Under the pieces are notes generated by a model that ran no database searches, was not told the DNA's origin, and was given only the letters and a program-made list of their open reading frames with translations. Below are positions 31,896 to 41,045 of a DNA stretch of 64,000 nucleotides, one piece after another (positions within the stretch are counted from its first letter, which is position 1; each line of letters starts with the position of its first letter). The stretch spans positions 1 through 64,000 of the forward strand of contig JAMCST010000016.1 in NCBI GenBank assembly GCA_023380935.1, in the 5' to 3' direction. This stretch comes from Patescibacteria group bacterium. GTDB lineage: Bacteria > Patescibacteriota > Microgenomatia > UBA1406 > GWC2-37-13. The translations under genes and the position numbers were made by a program.

Positions 31896-33593
31896 ATGAA
31901 CCGCCTACCGTTTTTCCACAAAGCCAAGATCACTGACCTGAATTTCCGCACCGCGGCCATCGCCGACAGCCGGAGGTGGTTGATCGGAATGGCCGTCGTG
32001 GTGGTGGCGATATTTTTAGTGCTATTCCTCCGCCTGTTCCAGCTGACCATTGTCAAACACGCCTACTTCCAGCAGACGGCCGAAGACAACCACAACCGTG
32101 CCCTGATCATCGAGGCGCAACGGGGCAGAATTACTGACCGCAAAGGTTTTGTCATCGCTCAAAACACTCCACCCGACCTGCACGCGCTGGAAGCACGGAT
32201 TCCCTCTTCCCGCACCTACTACGACGGCATGATTATGGGCAACCTGATCGGTTACCGGCAGATCGCCGACGCCGCCGACATGGAAAACAACGACTGCCGT
32301 ATACCGCTGCAGCTGGGTGATAAAATCGGTAAAAAGGGGGTCGAAGCACTCTACGACTGCCGGCTGCGCGGCCGCAACGGCAAAAAACTGGTAGAGGTCA
32401 ATGCCCAGGGGAAGCTTCTGCACAGCATCACGGTGGAGCCGGCCCAGCCCGGCAGCAACATCCAGCTGGCCATCGACCTCGAGCTGGAAAAAGCAGCCTA
32501 TGAACAAATCAAGGACAAGCGCGCCGCGGTTGTCGTGCTTGACCCGCCCACCGGCGCGGTCCTCGCCATGGTCTCGACGCCGTCGTTTGACCCCCAAGAC
32601 TTTGAAAACGGTGCGGCCGAAGCGGTTCAGTCGTACCTGAACGACCCGGCTCAACCGCTGTTCAACCGCGCTACCGCCGGCACCTACCCGCCCGGTTCGA
32701 TCTTCAAACTGATGGTGGCGATCGCCGGGCTGGAAGAGAAAAAGATCGACGCCGCTACCCAGTTCGAAGACAAAGGCATTTTGCAGGCCGGCCCGCTTAA
32801 ATTCGGCAACTGGTACTTTCTCCAGTACGGAAAAACCGAGGGGATGGTTGACCTAGTCAAGGCTATCCAGCGCTCCAACGACATATTTTTTTATCAAGCC
32901 GGCGAAGCGGCCGGGCCGGACGCCATTAAAAAATGGGCGCTGCGCTTCGGGCTGGGAAAAAAGACCGGCATCGGACTGGAAGAGGCCGAAGGTCTGGTGC
33001 CGTCGCCGTTCTGGAAACAGGAAACCCTCAAAGACCGCTGGTATCTGGGCGACAGCTACAACCTGGCGATCGGCCAAGGTTACACCCTGGTTACCCCACT
33101 GCAGATCGCCCTCGCCACCGCCGCCTTTGCCAATAACGGCTACCTGTGCCAACCCCAGTTACTAAAAAACCAACCGTCCCGTTGCGAAAAGCTACCGGTC
33201 AGCGGCACCAATCTCAGTTTAATCCAGGAAGGCATGCGGCGCGCCTGCGCCACCGGCGGGACCGGCTGGCCGTTGTTTGATTACAAAATCAAAAACCTGG
33301 AGTTCAGAAGCAGCCAGACCCGCGGCCTGACCGGAGAAAAACTGGCTTCGGTTGAAGCGGCGTTGGACAAAAATCCCCAGGCCTGGGAAGCACTGCCAGT
33401 GGCCTGTAAAACCGGCACGGCCGAGACCCACGGTCAGGACAGCAATCCGCACGCCTGGTTTACCGCTTATGCGCCGGCCGATAACCCCCAGATTGTGGTA
33501 ACCGTGTTGGTGGAAAATGCCGGCCAGGGTTCGGACGTGGCCGCCCCGATTGCCAAACAAATACTGACCACCTACTTCGAACGCAGTCAATAA
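31896..33593 (+). CDS. mrdA: Penicillin-binding protein 2 (transpeptidase)
   Basis: Class B PBP of 565 residues that cross-links lateral-wall peptidoglycan. An N-terminal anchor (LIGMAVVVVAIFLVLFLRLFQLTIV) is followed by the pedestal with the NRALIIEAQRGRITDRKGFVIAQN motif typical of class B PBPs, and a transpeptidase domain with the nucleophile SxxK (PPGSIFKLMVA), SxN (QRSNDIFFYQAG) and KTG (ACKTGTAETHG). The middle hinge motif GKKGVEALYDCRLRGR matches PBP2/MrdA rather than FtsI. It follows the PIG-V-like gene by 15 bp in the same direction. No rodA homologue is in the window. Confidence 0.94.
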   Translation: MNRLPFFHKAKITDLNFRTAAIADSRRWLIGMAVVVVAIFLVLFLRLFQLTIVKHAYFQQTAEDNHNRALIIEAQRGRITDRKGFVIAQNTPPDLHALEARIPSSRTYYDGMIMGNLIGYRQIADAADMENNDCRIPLQLGDKIGKKGVEALYDCRLRGRNGKKLVEVNAQGKLLHSITVEPAQPGSNIQLAIDLELEKAAYEQIKDKRAAVVVLDPPTGAVLAMVSTPSFDPQDFENGAAEAVQSYLNDPAQPLFNRATAGTYPPGSIFKLMVAIAGLEEKKIDAATQFEDKGILQAGPLKFGNWYFLQYGKTEGMVDLVKAIQRSNDIFFYQAGEAAGPDAIKKWALRFGLGKKTGIGLEEAEGLVPSPFWKQETLKDRWYLGDSYNLAIGQGYTLVTPLQIALATAAFANNGYLCQPQLLKNQPSRCEKLPVSGTNLSLIQEGMRRACATGGTGWPLFDYKIKNLEFRSSQTRGLTGEKLASVEAALDKNPQAWEALPVACKTGTAETHGQDSNPHAWFTAYAPADNPQIVVTVLVENAGQGSDVAAPIAKQILTTYFERSQ

Positions 33594-33602
33594 CCGACCA
33601 CC

Positions 33603-34943
33603 TCAAGGCAGCAGATTAACGACAAAACTATTCCAGCCGTAACCGTCGCGCTCCGCATCGGTCTGGCCAAAATTAGTCGGGCCGGTTTTGATAAATTCGT
33701 GAGAGGCACGCCGGCTACGCCGCTCCGAATCCAACCGTTCGACGAACAGTTGCGACGCATCGGCCACGCCGTGCCGGGCAGCCGCATAAAGCGCCAGTAC
33801 GTCGTAAAGAAACCAACTGGCGCCGCGCTGATAGTCGCCGGCCGCGTTAACCGGACCGCCGCTGTACTCGTTGGCCGGGCGAAAACCGCCGTTAGCACCG
33901 CTGATCACCTTAAAACCGAGAAACTTACCGTCCGGATACCAGACGCGCGCCAGCCGTTTCAGAGTCGCACCTACCCGCTGGTCACTCAACAGCGGCGTGT
34001 TAAAGTAATACAAAGACAGCGCCTCGCCCACCAAAGCCGAGACGTCCATATTACTTGAACCTTGGCGCTGAGGTAAAGATAGACCGTCCGCCGGACTGAC
34101 CAGGTTGGCATAAGCCGTTAAACTACTTTGATATAGGTTTTTGTCTAGCGGTATCCCCATCTCCTGCAGACAACGCATTGCCACACATAACAATCCTTGG
34201 TTATAACCAAACACCTCGGGACTGGCAACCGGCGCCCCGGCCGGGCGATAGGTATCGGACCAGCAATGGTAAGTGCCGATTTGACTGGTACCGCCAAACT
34301 CCGGTCCGGACCGGGTCTCTCCCTTGGTAACATAATGCCCGTTATTGATATGCGAAGCAGTAAGCGGCCAGGCTCTTTGCATCGATTCACGGTTCGGTTG
34401 ACCACCCAGTTGTTGCAATAGATAGTTTTGCAAAACGTAGATTAACGTGCTTTCATCGTCGCGATCGCGATTAGGCGGATGCGTACCGTCAATACGCAAG
34501 GCCGTGGCAATCTGGCCATTGGCATTATTGCGCTGGTCAGCGGCAAACTGGCCAACCGCCATTTGCGATAGATTTTTATCGCGCAGCGCCGCCAGCGTCC
34601 ACCAGCTGTCACGACTGAAAAAATACTCGGCGTAGGCCGGGCTAGGGATGATCCACTGCTTGCCGCCTACCACACAGCGGCGAGCAGTACCATTCATGAT
34701 GTTTTTACAATCAGTCAATGTCGACTCGGCATTAGTCTGGCGGGCCACGACACTGATCGCACTAAGAAAATCGCGGTGGGACAACGGTTGCGTCCTAGGT
34801 TCGGGAGTAGGAATCGCGGTGGGGATAGCCGGTAAACGGCGGTAACCGCCGTCACCCGGAAGACTAGCCGCCAGTGCCAAACCGCCTATCGCACCGGTCG
34901 CGAGTTTTAAAAACTGGCGCCGGTTAGGCTCAACTTGTGACAT
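33603..34943 (-). CDS. Tat-exported protein with a six-hairpin-like fold, unknown substrate
   Basis: 446 residues from the ATG at 34943. The N-terminus, NRRQFLKLATGAIGGLALAASLPG, is a twin-arginine signal followed by a Pro-rich linker. The mature part (about 60-446) has alternating helices and short motifs reminiscent of alpha-six-hairpin glycosidases: SRDSWWTLAALRDKNLS, DDESTLIYVLQNYLLQQ, FGYNQGLLCVAMRCLQEMG, YQRGASWFLYDVLALYAAARHG. Acidic residues in SRDSWW and DDES could be catalytic by position. No family name is certain. It is convergent with PBP2 (10 bp apart) and head-to-head with the SecA-like gene. Confidence 0.7.
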   Translation of the reverse strand: MSQVEPNRRQFLKLATGAIGGLALAASLPGDGGYRRLPAIPTAIPTPEPRTQPLSHRDFLSAISVVARQTNAESTLTDCKNIMNGTARRCVVGGKQWIIPSPAYAEYFFSRDSWWTLAALRDKNLSQMAVGQFAADQRNNANGQIATALRIDGTHPPNRDRDDESTLIYVLQNYLLQQLGGQPNRESMQRAWPLTASHINNGHYVTKGETRSGPEFGGTSQIGTYHCWSDTYRPAGAPVASPEVFGYNQGLLCVAMRCLQEMGIPLDKNLYQSSLTAYANLVSPADGLSLPQRQGSSNMDVSALVGEALSLYYFNTPLLSDQRVGATLKRLARVWYPDGKFLGFKVISGANGGFRPANEYSGGPVNAAGDYQRGASWFLYDVLALYAAARHGVADASQLFVERLDSERRSRRASHEFIKTGPTNFGQTDAERDGYGWNSFVVNLLP

Positions 34944-35009
34944 AGTTAATAAACTATAGGATACCATCCTTAAGCCGAATCGTCAAATCGGCTGTGGTAG
35001 AATGAGCTT

Positions 35010-38000
35010 ATGACCCAGGAAGTCCCTGCAAACCACGATGCGTTGTCCGGCGTCAAACAGCGCCTGCAGACGCAAATCCACGAAGCCCTGTCTCCCCAGG
35101 CCAAACGCCGCCAGTTGATCGTCAGTCAAATGGACAAACTGAAACAAACGCTTGACCGTGACCCGCACGGTGACAAAGCTGGCCAGGCGTTATCGGAATC
35201 ACTCCAGCGTTACCGCGATCCGGGCGCCGAAACCAAACCGAACCGGGAACAGCTGGAAAACGAGGCGGTCGCCTATCTGGCCTTACGCCTGGAGCAGGAC
35301 GGCATTACCGTCACCCGGCCCGACGGCACCAAGGCAGTGGAAAAGATCACCCTGCGCCCGGAACAGATCGAAGCGGTCTGCATTTTGCTGGAAAAAAACC
35401 ACCTCCAGGCGGCCACGGGCTTTGGCAAGTCAAAGTACGTCTTACCCATCACCGCCACGGTGGCTGCCCTTACCCACCTGGACCCGATCTTTGTGGCGGC
35501 GGTGTCGCCGGAGCTGCGCTCCGAACTGGAAAACTATACCGGCGGCATGGCCGATCTGCTGCCCGAGGCGATGCGGCCGCTTACCTACCAACACCATAAA
35601 GACGAGGCGTTCGCCCAGAGCCAACACGCCCTCGCCACACAAGCCAACCAACAGGTTAAGGCCGTGGTTAACGAAACCGCCGGTAAACCAGAGCCAGATA
35701 TCAGCACTGAACGAAACAATTACTTTGATCAGTTGCTCCAGCGATCCCCCGTTTATTTCACCAATACCAAAACCGACAAGCCCGTGGCTTATACGGAGGT
35801 TAAAGACCAGACGCAGCCGACCATCTTTTTCTTCGACGAGGACCAATTGGTGTTTCATACGATGCGCGAACCCGGCCTGCGGATCGGCCACATCTATCTT
35901 GATGAGATTCATGTGCCGTATTCGCGCGGCGGCGGCTACTTTATTAATCAGGAAAACGAGGCGGCCACGCCGGAGGCCAACACCCAGTATCTGTTCAAGC
36001 GCATCACCATCGGACTGATGAAGGAAATCGTCAGCCGGGAAAACCTGTTCCGCCAGCAAGAGGGACTGTATATTTTTGCCGACGGTCAGGCGGAAAACCG
36101 GCTGTATCGCCTGGTGCAGGCGGCCGGCCAACTGGCCGATGGTCAAGGCGCGGTTGCTCCCGACCGGGAACTGGCTAGCACTTATCTGAAACAGGCGCTC
36201 CAACCGATCAGCACCGCTACCGGCTTGAGCCTTGATCAGCTGCAACAATGGTATCTGCCGCTTCTCACCAGTCAAGTCGCCCGCCAGCGCGAAATTTTTC
36301 AAGTGCCACAAACTTTACAAGAGCAACAAGCTGCTCAAACCGAACCGGGCCACCTGGACAGCCATGGGATTTTTGATGAACTGGCGTTAAGCCTGCAGCG
36401 GTCTTTGACCATGGCCAAAGGCGTCCACTACATGAAAGACCAAGACGGCCACATCAACCCACGCGACTATTTTATGGGACTGGAGATGCCGGAACGCAAG
36501 TACAATACAGACATTATGCTTGGGATTCAGGCGTGGAATAACCAATACGAATTCCTCGACGCGGCCAAAAGTATTGACTCCTTTACCCTATTTACCGGCT
36601 GGGCGGCCAACCGGGTGCGGGGCAAAATCAGCGGCTTGTCAGGCAATCTTTATACCCCGACCCTGTCGCATGTCAATCACCTGAAAAAAACCGTACTCGC
36701 CCGTTTTCTTGAGGAGCACTCCGGCCGGGCCTGCCGGGCAGTGGGCGCCGAGAAAAAAGTCCCGCCGCCAACACCCAGTATCTTTACCGATCTCCAGGAA
36801 ATGAACCAACAGCTGGTTAACGCCATCCGATATGATACCCAGCACCATCAGGCGATTGTTTTTTGTTTCAATGAAAGTGAAGCCGCGGAGCTGGCTGAAC
36901 GGTTTAAGGCTCAGTTCGGCGCCGAAGCCGTGCTGCTGGCCGACGCCGCCAAGACCGAGACCGAGGCAAAAATACTGTACGACCGGTTTGCCAACCGCAG
37001 CCAACGGCCGACCATCTTGATTTCCACCGGCCGGGTCGGCGTGGGAGTAGACATTAAAACCAGCGCCGGCCAGTTTACCGATCACAAGAGCTATATCTAC
37101 GGCCTGCCGTTTTCCGTCAACCAGGTCTATCAGGCAATGGGCCGGCGCCGGCTCGCCAGCCAACACCCGGACAAGGACTTTACCTGGCTGATCAACCTGG
37201 ACCAACTCGACCGGTTTCCTGCCTATCAGGAACTCAACGAAGCGGCCCAAGCCAAACTCAAAGACAAACTGCGTAAAAATCCGCTCGCCGCCTTGGACCG
37301 CCTGGCCTACCTGTCGGAGAACCTGGCGATCGGCGCCTATGATTTTTCCACTCAATACGATAAGATTTTTCAGGAACGCATCAAAGACGTCCAGCAGAAG
37401 ATGACCGACATGAGCCGGCGCCGGTTTACCGACCTGGAAAAGCGCCTGAAAGAGCTGGGCAACGACAACGTTGACCTAACACTACTTAACCAGTTTTGTT
37501 CCGACATCTACGGCATGACCCTGCCGGACTATTTTAGCGATAAGGTCGGGGTACCAAGCTCAATCTACCATGACATCATCAACCAATTGCACCTGCAGGT
37601 CTTTCCGGCCTACAGCCTGAACGCCCGCGTCAGCGACGTTTTTAACGAATGGCTGGCCGACGACGCCAAATTTAACGACTGGATTGACACTAAACTGTCT
37701 CCTTTTGCCTATTTTGCCAACGAAATCCTGTTAAAAAAACTAAAAGACCTCCGATTTTATCCCCAACTGCGCCAGGCGGAAAAGGTAAGCTTCAAAATGC
37801 TCCACAGCGAGCCGGCTGACCGGCTTGGACTATTTAGCTCATTGGACCGGCACGGGGACTATGTCCGTTTTGATATCAAGGCCAACCACATCGACCCCAA
37901 GCTGAACTTTATCGGTCACCGTCACCCACAGGACACCCAAACCCAGGTCGTGTGCGACTATAAACAGGGCGACATGATCCAACTTTATCCCGAAGACGAC

Positions 38001-38096
38001 TATGAGAGCCTGGCCCGTTTCCGCACCGGGGAGAATGGCTGGAATCATTTGCTGGTGCTGTTTAGCTCCGGCCAGCCGACCGCCACCCAATCATGA
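35010..38096 (+). CDS. Large SecA-like SF2 ATPase of unknown role
   Basis: 1028 residues; TAGAAT ends six bases before the ATG. After a charged N-terminal region of 110 residues comes a DEAD-type core: RPEQIEAVCILLEKNHLQAATGFGKSKYVLP (Q-like motif and Walker A, about 116-147), then after a long insertion YLDEIHVPYSRGGGYF, which matches SecA's DE-type Walker B and following stretch LIDEARTPLIISG in form. The second RecA-like half has AIVFCFNESEAAEL, ISTGRVGVGVDIKTSAG and VYQAMGRRRLAS, matching motifs V and VI. The C-terminal 350 residues are helical and lack SecA's zinc finger. It is either a divergent SecA paralogue or a nucleic-acid helicase; the 4-bp overlap with the next gene shows coupling. 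Confidence 0.75.
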   Translation: MTQEVPANHDALSGVKQRLQTQIHEALSPQAKRRQLIVSQMDKLKQTLDRDPHGDKAGQALSESLQRYRDPGAETKPNREQLENEAVAYLALRLEQDGITVTRPDGTKAVEKITLRPEQIEAVCILLEKNHLQAATGFGKSKYVLPITATVAALTHLDPIFVAAVSPELRSELENYTGGMADLLPEAMRPLTYQHHKDEAFAQSQHALATQANQQVKAVVNETAGKPEPDISTERNNYFDQLLQRSPVYFTNTKTDKPVAYTEVKDQTQPTIFFFDEDQLVFHTMREPGLRIGHIYLDEIHVPYSRGGGYFINQENEAATPEANTQYLFKRITIGLMKEIVSRENLFRQQEGLYIFADGQAENRLYRLVQAAGQLADGQGAVAPDRELASTYLKQALQPISTATGLSLDQLQQWYLPLLTSQVARQREIFQVPQTLQEQQAAQTEPGHLDSHGIFDELALSLQRSLTMAKGVHYMKDQDGHINPRDYFMGLEMPERKYNTDIMLGIQAWNNQYEFLDAAKSIDSFTLFTGWAANRVRGKISGLSGNLYTPTLSHVNHLKKTVLARFLEEHSGRACRAVGAEKKVPPPTPSIFTDLQEMNQQLVNAIRYDTQHHQAIVFCFNESEAAELAERFKAQFGAEAVLLADAAKTETEAKILYDRFANRSQRPTILISTGRVGVGVDIKTSAGQFTDHKSYIYGLPFSVNQVYQAMGRRRLASQHPDKDFTWLINLDQLDRFPAYQELNEAAQAKLKDKLRKNPLAALDRLAYLSENLAIGAYDFSTQYDKIFQERIKDVQQKMTDMSRRRFTDLEKRLKELGNDNVDLTLLNQFCSDIYGMTLPDYFSDKVGVPSSIYHDIINQLHLQVFPAYSLNARVSDVFNEWLADDAKFNDWIDTKLSPFAYFANEILLKKLKDLRFYPQLRQAEKVSFKMLHSEPADRLGLFSSLDRHGDYVRFDIKANHIDPKLNFIGHRHPQDTQTQVVCDYKQGDMIQLYPEDDYESLARFRTGENGWNHLLVLFSSGQPTATQS

Positions 38097-38872
38097 AAAT
38101 TGGCATGATGAACGATCCGGTTAATAATTTATTTGAAGAGATCAAGTTTGCCGGAAAATATCAGTTTGACTTTCTTGATCTAACCATCGAACCGCCGCGT
38201 TGTCAGGTTGAAGACGTTGATTGGGACCGGGTCCAGACCTTTATACGGCAACACCGGCTTGGCGTGATTGGTCATACCAACCCGATCCTTCCTTGGGCGT
38301 CACCGATCATTAGCCTGAAGGAAGCGGCCTTAACCGAACTGGAAAAACAACTGGCCTTATTTCATCGCCTCGGCGCCCAGTATGTCAACCTGCACGCCCA
38401 CTGGTACCAACCGCATTCGCCGCCCCGAGAGATTGGGGAACGGATCATCGCTTCGCTTCACCGACTGCTTAAGATAACAAATAAATTCGGATTGAGATTA
38501 ATGCTGGAAAACCAGGCAAGCGGCTTTTTCAATACTCCGGATCGCCTGCAACCGATTTTTTCCCGTTGTCCCCAGCTGCTTTTTCATCTGGACGTCGGCC
38601 ATGCCCAGGTGGCCGGTAAAGGACGAAGCCTGACCGCCGACTTTATCCGTCGGTTTGGTAAACGACTGACCCATGTACACCTGTCCGATAACCGAGGTGT
38701 CACCGACGACCATCTGGCGCTTGGCGAAGGTATGATTGACTGGAAAATGACCGTGGAGGCGCTAAAAAAAACACGATATGACGGAACCGTAACCCTGGAA
38801 GTATGGAACAGAGCTAAGCTGAACCGGTCGCGCTGCCGTTGGTTGGAACTATGGGAAAATAGTGGGATGTAA
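38093..38872 (+). CDS. Sugar phosphate isomerase/epimerase-like TIM barrel
   Basis: 259 residues of the xylose isomerase-like barrel family. Parts supporting this are MKIGMMNDPVNNLFEEIKFAGKYQFDFLDLTIEPP at the start, GAQYVNLHAHWY, LRLMLENQASG (metal-binding Glu), LLFHLDVGHAQV (Asp and His), THVHLSDNRGVTDDHLALGEGMIDW (His, Asp, Glu) and VTLEVW at the end. The set of Glu, Asp, His and Glu ligands looks complete. Members include inosose dehydratase-like enzymes and endonuclease IV-like proteins; the substrate is unknown. It starts inside the last codons of the SecA-like gene (ATGA). Confidence 0.82.
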   Translation: MKIGMMNDPVNNLFEEIKFAGKYQFDFLDLTIEPPRCQVEDVDWDRVQTFIRQHRLGVIGHTNPILPWASPIISLKEAALTELEKQLALFHRLGAQYVNLHAHWYQPHSPPREIGERIIASLHRLLKITNKFGLRLMLENQASGFFNTPDRLQPIFSRCPQLLFHLDVGHAQVAGKGRSLTADFIRRFGKRLTHVHLSDNRGVTDDHLALGEGMIDWKMTVEALKKTRYDGTVTLEVWNRAKLNRSRCRWLELWENSGM

Positions 38873-38993
38873 TGATTTATTATAGGTTTTTCTCAGAACA
38901 GGATTTTTGGCTGATTTTGCCGCTCCAATCAACTGGCAATTCGTGTTGTCGTTTAGCTACAACGCCATTTAATATTTCTATCCGCAGATCGAC

Positions 38994-39035
38994 TTGACAA
39001 GGCGGTTTGTGATAATTTACTATATATGATATAAT
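38994..39035 (+). promoter_or_regulatory. Promoter region of the lipoprotein gene
   Basis: TTGACA (38994-38999) with TACTAT 18 bp further (39018-39023). A second box, TATAAT (39030-39035), ends 11 bases before the ATG but has no matching -35. Which box is used cannot be told. Confidence 0.55.
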
Positions 39036-39046
39036 AATGACAATAT

Positions 39047-40555
39047 ATGGCCGACCAAAGGATTGAAGCGGGCATCGGACACCTCAAGCACGCCGCCGCT
39101 CCGACAGCATTATTAAGCCTCGCCGGTCTAGTTGCCTGTTCCGGACCAACCGTGGCCGACATTCATCCTGGCTCCACATTGGAAAACGCCCCGACAGCTC
39201 CTCCGTTACCGGGCGCTGTACCGACCGTCGACAGAATCACCACTGACCAAAACCCAGAAATACCGCAGGAATTACGCGATTATGTGACTAAAAACGGCGG
39301 GAGGGTTGGCGTTCCTTTTCCTTTGAAATCTAATCCGGAATACGGGAACTTACCCGACACAACCATCCTGTCATATTTTGACAAACAAGGTCAGTACCGG
39401 CTCGCCTTTGAACAAGACGAAACAATCACCTCCACTCCGGCTTTCCCCCTCTGGGTTAAGGATGGAAATTCAGTCCGTGGAGTTACAATTGAACGCAGCC
39501 TAGATTCGAATAACCCCAATCCGGCCGTCACTTGGCTATTTAAACAAGGTGTAAGTGAAGTTGAAATGACCAACATGTTTAAATCAACGGACCAAACCAC
39601 TGCAGAAAGCGCTATCCGCGACATGCTGGACCAAATCGTTATTATCGATAACCAAGGACGTTTTCAAAAAATTCCTTTTGTGCAGTTAACGCCCGGAGAA
39701 CAACAAACCATGGTCCATAAAATTATGGGGAACATGCAGGAGGTTCCACCCACCCCCTCTGCTCCACGCGCTTCCGCCACGCCAACTCCCACTACTACAC
39801 CCACCACCGAGGCGACCGCCACCGTCGCGCCCACTGCCACCCGTGAACCCACGGCCACGGCGACTAAAGAACCAGCTTGGTATGACTCAACCGATATTGA
39901 GGTGCGCCGCAAGGGTGTTGAAGAGTGGGCCAACCGGATTGACTACACCGGCTACACCCCCCAGGAAGTGGCCGAGCTGAAGCAGTTGATGATTGATTAT
40001 CTTCCCTATGTCCACTCTTCCCCGCTCAAGGTTTTCCCCTGGTACAACAACTTTCCCTATGAGTTCAGTGAAAATCCCTTGGCGTATTTACAGGCGGTCA
40101 GGGGAATCACGAATAACGACAATAAAGGAACATCATCAAGTCTTACAGATTTATATGTAAAGCTCGACCGCAATTTCTTCAAAACGTTGTCTAACAATGA
40201 CAGTAAAGAACTAAGCTGGCTTATGCAAATATCGAAAGAGGCGATGGTCCATTATGTTTACACAAGCTCACGCAGTGCGGCAAGAGAGCTTGAGACTAAA
40301 AATGTCAGCGCTCAAATCGTAAAACAGACCGCTAAGTTCCTTGACAACAATTGGAATCGTCATGACTTGGGTACGGTTTCTGCAGCTATTGTCACGCTTC
40401 AGGACCTGGTTGATGCCAAGAAACCCGATGGTTCGTGGTTGATTACTGATCCGGCAACGCGCAGTGACCTTTCAAGTCAGGCGCAAAGTTACATCTCCGG
40501 GATGAATCAAGTCGCTACGCAAAACGGCTGGATTGCTACTACTCCGTGGCAATAA
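39047..40555 (+). CDS. Putative lipoprotein with Pro/Thr-rich linker
   Basis: 502 residues. The lipobox LVAC places Cys31 as the lipidated residue, after a rather polar N-terminal stretch (HLKHAAAPTALLSLAGLVAC). The mature part begins with a Pro-rich region, followed by a globular domain about residues 80-230 (NPEIPQELRDYVTKNGGRVGVPFPLKSNPEY...), then a Thr/Pro/Ala linker with repeated TPTPTT and TATATK units, and a C-terminal helical domain (about 285-502) starting WYDSTDIEVRRKGVEEWANRIDYTGYTPQEVAELKQLM. I recognise no family. It is the first of four consecutive cell-surface genes, though the next has its own promoter. Confidence 0.75.
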   Translation: MADQRIEAGIGHLKHAAAPTALLSLAGLVACSGPTVADIHPGSTLENAPTAPPLPGAVPTVDRITTDQNPEIPQELRDYVTKNGGRVGVPFPLKSNPEYGNLPDTTILSYFDKQGQYRLAFEQDETITSTPAFPLWVKDGNSVRGVTIERSLDSNNPNPAVTWLFKQGVSEVEMTNMFKSTDQTTAESAIRDMLDQIVIIDNQGRFQKIPFVQLTPGEQQTMVHKIMGNMQEVPPTPSAPRASATPTPTTTPTTEATATVAPTATREPTATATKEPAWYDSTDIEVRRKGVEEWANRIDYTGYTPQEVAELKQLMIDYLPYVHSSPLKVFPWYNNFPYEFSENPLAYLQAVRGITNNDNKGTSSSLTDLYVKLDRNFFKTLSNNDSKELSWLMQISKEAMVHYVYTSSRSAARELETKNVSAQIVKQTAKFLDNNWNRHDLGTVSAAIVTLQDLVDAKKPDGSWLITDPATRSDLSSQAQSYISGMNQVATQNGWIATTPWQ

Positions 40556-40559
40556 GCCG

Positions 40560-40588
40560 TTGACAGCCGGCGATTTATTCGCCATAAT
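40560..40588 (+). promoter_or_regulatory. Promoter of the 40600 gene and surface cluster
   Basis: TTGACA (40560-40565), 17-bp spacer, CATAAT (40583-40588), overlapping a GATAAT that ends five bases before the ATG. Either way the leader is very short or absent. Confidence 0.65.
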
Positions 40589-40599
40589 GATAATTGTTT

Positions 40600-41043
40600 A
40601 TGCTAAAACGACTGCTGTGGGCGGCACTAATTGTGGTCGTTCTGATCGTTGGGGTTGAATGGTATGTGTTGAATACCCGGTCGTCTCAATATCCCTCTAC
40701 CTCGCCTACGCCACGCAAAACCGATTGGGAGTCCTGGCAGCCGTCAACGATCCGTACCTACAAAAACGCCAAATACGGCATTTTGTCGTCCGCCTTGGTT
40801 AAAATCAGGCTTGTTACCGCCTCATTATTGACCGCTGAAACTGTCGACGAAAAAGAACTGCGTTTCAAATACGATAAAACGCTGGCTTATTATGACCGCT
40901 ACGAAACCAAAACCACCCCGGCCAGGGCAGTTAAAAATCCTACCGGTTTCCCAATCAAAACAAATGAGGTATATCTGGTCGAATGGCTAGGACAGCCGGC
41001 CAAAACCAATAATCTTTGGAGGATTACCAGACTAATGCCTTAA
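40600..41043 (+). CDS. Membrane-anchored protein of unknown function
   Basis: 147 residues from the ATG at 40600 (the track begins two codons earlier at TTG). Residues 1-20 (LKRLLWAALIVVVLIVGVEWYVL) form a single N-terminal anchor; the remaining 125 residues, rich in Lys and Thr, would lie outside: TPRKTDWESWQPSTIRTYKNAKYGILSSALVKIRLVTASLL and DKTLAYYDRYETKTTPARAVKNP. No family is recognised. Two bases separate its stop from the giant-protein start at 41046, so the two are in one unit. Confidence 0.7.
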   Translation: MLKRLLWAALIVVVLIVGVEWYVLNTRSSQYPSTSPTPRKTDWESWQPSTIRTYKNAKYGILSSALVKIRLVTASLLTAETVDEKELRFKYDKTLAYYDRYETKTTPARAVKNPTGFPIKTNEVYLVEWLGQPAKTNNLWRITRLMP

Positions 41044-41045
41044 AG

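Noticed and set aside
35152-37355. Several ORFs of 200-290 aa over the SecA-like gene
   Set aside because: Shadow frames; Arg/Pro- or Gly/Val-rich compositions typical of GC-rich antisense, and the sense frame has all ATPase motifs.
39225-39245. A third copy of the tgt/GT4 element, from the string CGACAGAATC (also near 2800 and 31790)
   Set aside because: Only about ten bases match and no stems or core sequence surround them.
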